5,407 nt of DNA. Origin: Acidobacteriota bacterium (lineage in GTDB: Bacteria; Acidobacteriota; Terriglobia; Terriglobales; SCQP01). Location: the NCBI GenBank assembly GCA_021818645.1, contig JAKATS010000143.1, positions 1-5,407 of the forward strand, read 5' to 3'. The translations under genes and the position numbers were made by a program. Shown here piece by piece: positions 1 to 5,263 of the stretch (positions are counted from its first letter, which is position 1; every line of letters starts with the position of its first letter). Under the pieces are notes generated by a model, which worked only from the letters and a program-made list of their open reading frames with translations, was not told the origin of the DNA and did no database searches.

Positions 1-1100
1 TCTTGATGGTTGTAATTTTTAAGCATCAGCTTGCCATTTATTCGCTGGGCAATATCGGTGTTGAGCAACAGCGCCATGGGCACGGCCTCGGTTTTCGATA
101 TGGGCAGAACTTTCAGGATCAAAGGGCTGGCATGGCGTTCAGAGTCGCTGAGTTTCAAAGTAGTACCCTGTGGATCACCAGCCTTTTCATCTTTAAAATG
201 TGTGATAATCGGCAGGCCGAGCAGGGCGCGGGGAAATTCCAGGGGATCAGCGGTGAATTCTTCGTGTTTGCGCAATCTTTGTCCGGTGATTTTGCGAATG
301 GCTTCCGGCTCCGGCCAATAGGAGCGGCCGGGCGGGCGGTTTGCGGGCCGGGCCTGGCGAAAAGCACTGTAAGTAGCAATTAATTTTTTCCAGACATCCA
401 AAGTTGAACCCGGTTCGCCGATCAATAACTTAGCCCCTTTCAGGGTGGGCCACTCGCGCGTGCCGCCGCCGGGCAGCCCGGAAAAATTGCTCCTGATCCA
501 TTCCGTCATATTTGGCTGAGTTGAGGGTAGTGGGGGCAGAAAATTCAACTCCGGCGCCCAGCGCAGCGTGCCGCAGCCGCGCCGGGTGCGCGCGCCAATG
601 CCGCCAAACAAAAGCCAGGCCTGCAAGGCCCATTGGATTTCATCTGTTTTTTCAAAATCCGCTGGATAAATAAGATGAAGCTGAAAATTTCCTTGGATGA
701 GATGTTTTGCATTCTCTTTATCTTTAATTGAAAAAAACACATATTTGGGTTCAATAGAGGGTATTGCTGGTTCTTTATCAGGTTTATGCACCTGAATCCT
801 TACTGGGCTGGCGGCATCGGTATGGCCCCAAATCTCGCTTTCGGCCTGCAGCAATGCCGTGGCATCGCTGTATTGCGCGCCGCTGGTGGCGCGCCACCAG
901 AAACGGAGCTGGCCGCGGATGCCGCTGGGACGGAAAGGCTGCGCGGCATCAATTTCGCCGGCCACCACCCCGCCGCCAAACATGGGCGTCACCAGCGTCA
1001 GCTTCAGCTCCAGCCTGGTCCGGCCGGGATCCGGGCCGCGCAGCAGTTCCTTCACGGTATCGAGGGCAGGCGGCGTAAGAGAGGTTCGAGTGCTGGTCAT
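1..1100 (-). CDS. cmr1: Type III-B CRISPR RAMP protein Cmr1 (N-terminal 366 residues, runs off the left edge)
   Basis: Cmr1 is a RAMP (ferredoxin-fold) subunit at the crRNA 3' end of the cytoplasmic Cmr effector, which cuts target RNA and activates Cas10. I translated the open minus frame from ATG at 1100-1098 to the window edge with no stop. Seen: residues 31-41 read ELKLTLVTPMF followed by a Gly run; the family hallmark RPSGIRGQLRFWWRA lies at about 57-71; WGHTDAASPVRIQV follows at 91-104; the RAMP glycine-rich loop GGIGARTRRGCGTL is at 166-179; further on come GRSYWPEPEAIRKITG and FPRALLGLPI, typical of the second half of Cmr1. The start is set by AAGGAG 8 nt upstream and by the ATGA overlap with the preceding frame. 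It follows the CARF gene in a leftward operon; other cmr genes probably lie to the left. The stretch coding for residues 107-147 is unusually AT-rich. Identity is secure; only the C-terminus is missing. Confidence 0.95.
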   Translation of the reverse strand, partial: MTSTRTSLTPPALDTVKELLRGPDPGRTRLELKLTLVTPMFGGGVVAGEIDAAQPFRPSGIRGQLRFWWRATSGAQYSDATALLQAESEIWGHTDAASPVRIQVHKPDKEPAIPSIEPKYVFFSIKDKENAKHLIQGNFQLHLIYPADFEKTDEIQWALQAWLLFGGIGARTRRGCGTLRWAPELNFLPPLPSTQPNMTEWIRSNFSGLPGGGTREWPTLKGAKLLIGEPGSTLDVWKKLIATYSAFRQARPANRPPGRSYWPEPEAIRKITGQRLRKHEEFTADPLEFPRALLGLPIITHFKDEKAGDPQGTTLKLSDSERHASPLILKVLPISKTEAVPMALLLNTDIAQRINGKLMLKNYNHQ

Positions 1101-1498
1101 GAAGAAAACTCCTTGCCGCGAAGGCCGTTTGGAGGAAGCGTATTTGGTTTTTTGTCCTGCCAGAAGATGGCTTCGGCGGGCGCGGCCAGGGCCAGGGATT
1201 GATTGGGGCGCCGGGTTGCGGCGCGGATGAGTTCATGGCCGAACAGCGCGCTGTGACTTTGGCAAAGCGCATGCAGCCGCGAGCGGGTCATGGACAAAAA
1301 AGGGCCATCCACGCCTTTATGCCGGGAGATTTCCGCCGCACCGGGCAGAATGAGCGCATATTCCCGCAGAAATTCCCGGGTATATTCCGGGTTCACGTGC
1401 TTATCCATGGAGACCGGAGGCAACCCGGCGACTCGCCGGCGCGCCAGCCAGCTCACCAGCGCGAGCTGGGCGGGAGGAAGCTGAATCTCGACGCCGCG
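1097..1498 (-). pseudogene. C-terminal part of the NE0113-family CARF protein, cut off by an in-frame TGA
   Basis: This stretch is the direct same-frame continuation of the CARF gene upstream (2263 and 1456 fall in the same codon phase). It is open for 133 residues after the single TGA at 1501-1499, ending in TGA at 1099-1097, which overlaps the cmr1 ATG. It begins RGVEIQLPPAQLALVSWLAR, which resembles the start of a winged-helix domain and fits what I recall of the part following the CARF region in full-length relatives. Later parts (NPEYTREFLREYALILPG, then LALAAPAEAIFW near the end) also look like that family's tail. A separate start is possible at GTG 1456 or ATG 1408 (MDKHVNPEY), but neither has a visible ribosome binding site. 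It is therefore most likely the severed or read-through C-terminal domain, not an independent gene. The frame has not decayed further, so any disruption is recent, or the stop is bypassed, or it is a sequence error. Confidence 0.75.
1109..1114 (-). promoter_or_regulatory. Shine-Dalgarno of cmr1
   Basis: AAGGAG on the minus strand, 8 nt before the cmr1 ATG. It is the best ribosome binding site in the window, together with the internal one at 3313. It lies inside the end of the upstream frame, so cmr1 can be translated even if the ribosomes reading the CARF gene stop at the early TGA. Confidence 0.85.
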
Positions 1499-1501
1499 TC
1501 A
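1499..1501 (-). other. In-frame TGA inside the CARF gene
   Basis: The codons read AGA ATT CAT TGA CGC GGC GTC on the minus strand. The same frame is open for 254 codons before and 133 after. The next base is C, giving the UGAC context known to be leaky for readthrough. TGA appears to end cas6, the nuclease gene and this gene's own tail, so a genome-wide reassignment of TGA is unlikely. One base change (from CGA, GGA or TGG) would explain it. Confidence 0.9.
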
Positions 1502-2263
1502 ATGAATTCTGCGGCCTTCCAGATCGAGCCGCAGACTGGCATCCGCGCCCGCCTGATTGATCGCCGCCACGGTCTGATCAAAGCTTTCATGGCCGTGCAA
1601 CAAACCGGGAGGAATGCCCTGGCGCAAAAAAACCACGGGAACCTCGGCCAGCATGACCTGCGGTCCCCTGCGGGCCGGCCGCGCCGGCCGGCGGGGCGGA
1701 TAAAAAAACTCCGAATTTGTTTCACCGGCCGCGTCCACCAGCACGTGCGAGAGCCGGTCCTGCGGCCGGCCCAGCAGGGAAAGGGCGTAACCGGCGTAAA
1801 AACCCATGGTCTTGCGGCCGCCGGCCATGGAGACATGCAGGGCGCTGTCGGGCAGCGCGGTGCATTGCCGCACCCGGCGCAGGATGGCGTTGGCCATGGC
1901 CAGATTATCTTCCGGGGTGCGGATGTCATCCATGGGCCGGCCATCAGGCCGGCGCACCGCCTCGATCCGCGCGGATGTGAAGCGCATGGCGGGCAGATCA
2001 TATTCCCGGCAAAGGCGATGAAACCAGCCCGTGCCGGGCGTCAATAACTGGCGGCGGGCCAATGCGGCCCCCTTTTGGGTGGTGAGCAGATAAATTTCCG
2101 TCGGCACAAAAGCCGGCCGGGTTAGCTGGGTCAGGGCGTAAAGGGTTTCGGTGATGACCTGCGGGGTAAGTCCGGTCACCGCCAGCAGAATGCGGCGGCG
2201 CATGGCCGCCGGCTGGCATTGATGACGCATGCCGGGCGCTGACAGATGGCGTGCGGTGGGCAT
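1499..2263 (-). CDS. NE0113-family (Csm6-type) CARF protein, N-terminal 254 residues
   Basis: This is the first gene of the leftward cmr operon. The family (Cas_NE0113, PF09623/TIGR02584, often labelled CRISPR-associated ring nuclease Csm6) has a CARF Rossmann-like fold that binds cyclic oligoadenylates made by Cas10 in type III systems. Seen, numbered from ATG 2263: ILLAVTGLTPQVITETLYAL at 25-44 (first strand and ligand loop); VPTEIYLLTT at 53-62; DDIRTPEDN at 112-120; the signature HVSMAGGRKTMGFYAGYAL at 143-161; GRPQDRLSHVLV at 165-176; and FFYPP at 186-190. It stops at TGA 1501-1499 just as a C-terminal domain should begin; the continuation is listed separately. Start: ATG 2263 sits about 8 nt after a -10-like element, so it may be leaderless. 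ATG 2203 (MRRRILLAVTG) or ATG 2230 are alternatives; none has a clear ribosome binding site. The CARF core is intact, so the short product could still bind or cleave the messenger. Family assignment is firm; enzyme activity is inferred. Confidence 0.9.
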   Translation of the reverse strand: MPTARHLSAPGMRHQCQPAAMRRRILLAVTGLTPQVITETLYALTQLTRPAFVPTEIYLLTTQKGAALARRQLLTPGTGWFHRLCREYDLPAMRFTSARIEAVRRPDGRPMDDIRTPEDNLAMANAILRRVRQCTALPDSALHVSMAGGRKTMGFYAGYALSLLGRPQDRLSHVLVDAAGETNSEFFYPPRRPARPARRGPQVMLAEVPVVFLRQGIPPGLLHGHESFDQTVAAINQAGADASLRLDLEGRRIH

Positions 2264-2268
2264 ACAAG

Positions 2269-2300
2269 TTAAGATTAATGCGCGCGCGGCATGCTTCCAA
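2269..2300 (-). promoter_or_regulatory. Probable promoter of the CARF-cmr operon
   Basis: On the minus strand, TTGGAA (2300-2295) is followed after exactly 17 bp by TAATCT (2277-2272), inside the mirrored TTAATCTTAA element. The match to sigma-70 boxes is partial (4/6 and 3/6). Transcription would start near 2265, almost on the ATG at 2263, suggesting a leaderless message or a start at 2230 or 2203. The spacer contains CGCGCGCG (2281-2288). The strongest support is that the same element sits at the mirrored position on the other side. Confidence 0.5.
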
Positions 2301-2304
2301 GGCC

Positions 2305-2412
2305 GGCAATCTTGCGGCCCTCATGCTGCGGACAAACTTGACCGATGATCCTAAAACCTGCCAAAAAAAATCCAGCTTGTCAAATCAAATGAAATAGTGC
2401 CGCAAGATTGCC
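2305..2412. repeat. Perfect 14-bp inverted repeat in the divergent promoter region
   Basis: GGCAATCTTGCGGC at 2305-2318 and its exact reverse complement GCCGCAAGATTGCC at 2399-2412 are separated by 80 bp. Each copy is itself partly dyadic; the left one with its flanks reads GGCCG-g-CAA-tc-TTG-CGGCC (2301-2319), as expected for a dimer binding site. The copies face the two divergent operons. Between them lie a weaker inverted pair (GACAAACT 2331-2338 with AGCTTGTC 2374-2381) and a run of eight A (2363-2370). Most likely these are operator or activator sites shared by both promoters. Confidence 0.85.
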
Positions 2413-2448
2413 ACCATGGATTTCTGGTTCTGAATTTTTTAATCTTAA
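2399..2448 (+). promoter_or_regulatory. Probable promoter module of the nuclease-cas6 operon
   Basis: The rightward copy of the module consists of GCCGCAAGATTGCC (2399-2412), 26 bp, then TTAATCTTAA (2439-2448) containing TAATCT at 2440-2445 as a -10 candidate. At the -35 distance only ATGGAT/TGGATT (2416-2422) is present, poor for sigma-70, so an activator or another sigma factor may be needed. The predicted transcript start near 2453 leaves a short leader holding the weak GGGA ribosome site at 2459-2462 before ATG 2471. Confidence 0.5.
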
Positions 2449-2470
2449 TGGGCGAATCGGGAACTTCCCT

Positions 2471-4273
2471 ATGATCTGGATATTCATTTTGCTGGGCTTG
2501 CTGGCGCTGCTGGGCTGGTATGGGCCGCGCGGGGTGGGCGACTGGGATTTGCGGCGGGATGCCGGGGAGCTGCCGCCACGGCGGCAACTGAGCTGGCGGC
2601 TGCGGCCGGAGGAAATTTGCCGCATTAACCCGCGGGCCATTACCGTGAGCGCGGAAGCCGGGGAAATCCCGGCCGAGGCCCCCGCGGCGCCGCCGGCCGC
2701 GCTGCCGGAGAGCCCCCAATTCACCCGTATGGCGTTAGCGGGCGCCGGCCTGGATAGTTTGCACACGGGCGCCGGAGCCCTGCATGCCGCCTGGCAGATT
2801 GACCCCGCCGTGCTGGGCGCGATTGAGGAATCTACCGCCCAGCACATTCATCATCTGCCCGGCGTGGCTGATTATGTGGACCAGCATTTCTGGCATGCCG
2901 CGCCCGCGGCCGCGCAAGGCTGGTTTGAGCGCCTGACCGGGTATGTGACCGAACAAAAGGCGGCAAGCATTCTGGAGGCGCAAGGACATCATGTCGAGTT
3001 TGCCCCCACCCCTAACCAACCGGCCTGGGATTTGAGGGTGGACGGCCATATTGCCCAGATCAAGGAAAGTGGAGGGGGGGTGCATGCGTTTTTAGAGCAG
3101 CATCACCATATTACGGTCTATACTTCGCCGGAAGCCGCCACGGCGGCGCATAGCGCGTTGGTTCATGGCCTGCATGGCATCAACAGCGACGCCATTCATC
3201 ATGTCACCCAGCAAAGCCTGGAGGGCCTGCATACCCTGGCGCATCCACATTTCCATCTGCCCTGGATTACCGCCGCGCTTTCCAGCTACCGCGAGCTGAA
3301 ATTATTAATCACGGAGAAGACGACCATGACGAAAGCCATTAAAAATGCCGGACTGGATGTTTTAGGCGTGGGCGGCGGCGTCTGGGCCGGCGCCCAAATG
3401 GGCGGATGGCTGGGCGTGTTTCTGGGACCGGTCGGCGCGGCGGTTTTTGGCGCGCTGGGCGCCATAGTTGGAGGAATTGGCGGCAGACTGATGTCGAAAG
3501 AAATTCGCTTCCGGCCGTTTTATAAAGCCAGGCAGAATTATGAGGCGGCGCGGGATCAGGCGGAACACGGCCTGCGCGACGCGGAAACGAAATTCCGCCG
3601 GGAAACCGGGCGATGGCGCGAGGATTTGGAAGCCGAGTTCCAGGCCCGGCGAAATAGGTTCATGGACCGGCTGCGGGAGACGGTGCGGGGCTGGATGGCC
3701 CGCACGGACGAGGAAACCAGCCAGTTGGCGCAGGCGCTGCCGCAGCATCTCCGGGACTTGCTGCAACAATTGGCGGCGGAAGAGCGGGAAGAAATCGCCG
3801 CCCTGGGCCTGCCGGCCTGGTGGCGGCGGCTGTTGCCCACGCGGGAAGCCCGCCGGCGTTGGCGGATGCGGGCATGGTTCCGGCGGGCCCGCGCCATTAT
3901 TGCCCGGGAAATCACGCTTTTGCGGCGGCTGCCGGATGAATCGGGCTTATGGCGCCAGCGCATGGTGCAGTTGCTGAATGACTATGATTTCCGCCTGGAA
4001 AGCTTGCGGCGGCATCTGCAACAACTGGATGCGCGGCTGGAACAGCGGCGCCAGCAGGCCGAGCAGCAGGGCGCCAGCACGGCCCGGGAAATCGAACAGG
4101 AGCGGGGACATTTGATTCAGGCCTTCAATGCCCGGGTTTTGGCCCTGCACGAAGAATTTGGCAAGCAGTTGCAAGGCTGGAATGGCGCCCTGAAAAATGC
4201 TTACGAAGAGATGCGTCAGCAGGGCTTGCCCTTAAATGTTGACTTGCCGCCCGCGGCGGCGGTGGAACCATGA
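2471..4273 (+). CDS. Membrane-anchored PD-(D/E)XK-like nuclease with glycine zipper and coiled coil, coupled to cas6
   Basis: I do not recognise this 600-residue protein as a named family. Seen in order: a hydrophobic N-terminal segment (residues 1-17, IWIFILLGLLALLGW); an Ala/Pro-rich linker around 60-82; a restriction-endonuclease-like core at about 150-235 with GYVTEQKAASILEAQGH (E161), PAWDLRVDG (D187) and AQIKES (Q196, K198), giving the E...D...QxK pattern of Mrr-like enzymes, followed by ITVYTSPEAATAAHSAL; a His-rich stretch at 205-262; a glycine-zipper hydrophobic segment at 294-340; then a charged Arg/Glu/Gln-rich coiled coil to the end. ATG 2471 is chosen because the membrane segment starts there and GGGA lies 8 nt upstream; TTG 2408 is an in-frame alternative that would lie within the repeat element. 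It heads the operon and is joined to cas6 through two stop/start overlaps. Inference: an accessory effector cutting nucleic acid at the membrane. There is no CARF domain, so how it would be activated is unclear. Confidence 0.85.
   Translation: MIWIFILLGLLALLGWYGPRGVGDWDLRRDAGELPPRRQLSWRLRPEEICRINPRAITVSAEAGEIPAEAPAAPPAALPESPQFTRMALAGAGLDSLHTGAGALHAAWQIDPAVLGAIEESTAQHIHHLPGVADYVDQHFWHAAPAAAQGWFERLTGYVTEQKAASILEAQGHHVEFAPTPNQPAWDLRVDGHIAQIKESGGGVHAFLEQHHHITVYTSPEAATAAHSALVHGLHGINSDAIHHVTQQSLEGLHTLAHPHFHLPWITAALSSYRELKLLITEKTTMTKAIKNAGLDVLGVGGGVWAGAQMGGWLGVFLGPVGAAVFGALGAIVGGIGGRLMSKEIRFRPFYKARQNYEAARDQAEHGLRDAETKFRRETGRWREDLEAEFQARRNRFMDRLRETVRGWMARTDEETSQLAQALPQHLRDLLQQLAAEEREEIAALGLPAWWRRLLPTREARRRWRMRAWFRRARAIIAREITLLRRLPDESGLWRQRMVQLLNDYDFRLESLRRHLQQLDARLEQRRQQAEQQGASTAREIEQERGHLIQAFNARVLALHEEFGKQLQGWNGALKNAYEEMRQQGLPLNVDLPPAAAVEP
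3313..3328 (+). promoter_or_regulatory. Internal ribosome binding site and in-frame ATG within the nuclease gene
   Basis: GGAGAAG at 3313-3319 precedes ATG 3326-3328 with a 9-nt gap from GGAG. The ATG is in frame (Met286), exactly between the nuclease/His-rich part and the glycine zipper. Translation from here would give a separate 315-residue zipper and coiled-coil protein without the nuclease. The site is stronger than the one at the main start. Whether it is used cannot be seen. Confidence 0.45.
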
Positions 4274-4314
4274 AAATGGCGGGGGCAATCTTTACGGCGG
4301 GCCTGAAAGCATGA
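4270..4314 (+). CDS. 14-codon mini-frame linking the nuclease gene to cas6
   Basis: The frame reads MKMAGAIFTAGLKA. Its ATG (4270-4272) overlaps the TGA of the nuclease gene (4271-4273), and its own TGA (4312-4314) overlaps the ATG of cas6 (4311-4313). A ribosome finishing the nuclease could restart here and then restart again at cas6. A weak GGTGGA lies just upstream (4261-4266). It is probably a translational coupling device or a chance frame, not a functional peptide. Confidence 0.35.
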   Translation: MKMAGAIFTAGLKA

Positions 4315-5252
4315 AGATTTCACTGGATCCCGTGGCGGATATGCTGGCTCTGCCGCTGGCCCGCCTGCGGCTGGATTTTGCGGCCGCGGCGAACCTGGAG
4401 GCCGAAAACCTGCGCGGGTCGGCCTGGCGGGGCGCGCTGGGTCATGCCTTATGGGCCTTGTGCTGCCGCACCCGCGAACCGCAATGCACAGCCTGCATCG
4501 GGCAGCAGCCTTGTGATTACCGCAAATGGTTTGAATCACCGCGGCCGGCGGAAGCGGACCGGCTGCGCGGCCAGGAACAAGTTCTCAATGGCTTTGTTCT
4601 GGCGCGGGCCAGGCAGGAAGCGCAAAAGGCCAGCCTCGAGCTGCGGCTTTACGGCGAGGCTGTGAACCGGGCGGAGCTTTTTTTGCGCGGCCTGCGGCGG
4701 GCCGGGGAATTTGGCCTGGGCGCGCGGCATCTGCGGCTGGAATGCCAAAGCATCTGGCAGGCGACTCAGCCCGATCAGGCGGAATGGCGGGAAGTGATCC
4801 AGGCCATAGCGCCGAATTTGCCGCTGCGGCCGGCACAGTGGAAAGGCCCGGTCCGGGTGGAGTTTTTATCGCCGGTGCGGCTGCAAAAATACGGCCGGCC
4901 CTTGCCGCCCTCCCAGTTCACATTTCTGGAATTGTTCCGCAATTTAATCCGGCGCGTTTCGAACCTGGCGTATTTTTATGGAAACCTGGATCTGCATCTG
5001 GATTTCGCCGGGTTATTGAATCTGGCCGCGGCCGTTCCGCGCATGACTCTGCGCATGCAGCCCGAAGTCAGCGAGCGCTATTCAACGCGCCAAAAACGCG
5101 GCATGCGGCTGGATGCCTTGAGCGGCTGGGCGCAGTTTGGCCTGGATAGCGATTCGCCGCTTTGGCCCTGGCTGTGGCTAGGGCAAATGACCCTGGTGGG
5201 GCGCTCGACCAGCATGGGTTTTGGCGAGTATGAACTGTCGCCGGGAAGCTGA
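4311..5252 (+). CDS. cas6: CRISPR precursor-RNA processing endoribonuclease Cas6
   Basis: Cas6 cuts the CRISPR transcript within each repeat to give crRNAs that load into the Cmr complex. Seen in this 313-residue protein of normal length: an N-terminal strand LPLARLRLDF (14-23); ENLRGSAWRGALGHAL (32-47); a Cys cluster C51/C52, C59, C62, C68 followed by YRKWFE, as in the CRISPR_Cas6 (PF10040) group; a second RAMP half with VEFLSPVRLQKYGRPL (183-198), FLELFRNLIRRVSNLAYFYG (205-224) and SGWAQF (271-276); and the C-terminal glycine-rich loop LVGRSTSMGFGEYEL (295-309) that ends most RAMP proteins. ATG 4311 is used because it overlaps the preceding stop and sits just before the first strand. Only a weak GGCGGG lies upstream, so translation probably depends on coupling. 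It is second in the rightward operon, set apart from cmr1. No single catalytic His can be named from this sequence alone. Confidence 0.93.
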   Translation: MKISLDPVADMLALPLARLRLDFAAAANLEAENLRGSAWRGALGHALWALCCRTREPQCTACIGQQPCDYRKWFESPRPAEADRLRGQEQVLNGFVLARARQEAQKASLELRLYGEAVNRAELFLRGLRRAGEFGLGARHLRLECQSIWQATQPDQAEWREVIQAIAPNLPLRPAQWKGPVRVEFLSPVRLQKYGRPLPPSQFTFLELFRNLIRRVSNLAYFYGNLDLHLDFAGLLNLAAAVPRMTLRMQPEVSERYSTRQKRGMRLDALSGWAQFGLDSDSPLWPWLWLGQMTLVGRSTSMGFGEYELSPGS

Positions 5253-5263
5253 CCCAGGCTGAT

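Larger units (their letters stand above)
2269..2448. repeat. Outer 10-bp inverted repeat, same centre as the 14-bp repeat
   Basis: TTAAGATTAA at 2269-2278 is the exact reverse complement of TTAATCTTAA at 2439-2448. The centre is 2358.5, identical to that of the 14-bp pair, and the gap between inner and outer elements is 26 bp on both sides with little similarity in between. That is the pattern of two functional boxes with fixed spacing, not of one decaying inverted duplication. Confidence 0.85.

Noticed and set aside
1097..1456. Independent small gene of 119 codons from GTG 1456 (for example a Cmr5-like subunit)
   Set aside because: It is in the same frame as the CARF gene, lacks a ribosome binding site, and its sequence continues upstream of the GTG as the expected C-terminal domain; it does not look like Cmr5.
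1199..2047. Long plus-strand open frame (282 codons) opposite the CARF gene
   Set aside because: It is antisense to the NE0113-family gene, with low-complexity Arg/Gly/His-rich composition and no recognisable domain; it is a GC-rich shadow frame.
2305..2412. A 108-bp miniature transposable element with 14-bp terminal inverted repeats
   Set aside because: There is no target-site duplication beside the arms, and a second, outer repeat shares the same centre at fixed spacing, which fits promoter modules better.
3540..3977. Plus-strand 145-codon open frame inside the nuclease gene
   Set aside because: Its Cys/Gly/Arg-rich translation has no domain, while the overlapping frame gives a clear coiled coil.
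1097..5252. Genome-wide reassignment of TGA to an amino acid
   Set aside because: TGA ends cas6 and the nuclease gene at sensible places, right after the family-typical C-terminus in cas6, and overlaps the next start in other cases, so TGA appears to act as a stop here.
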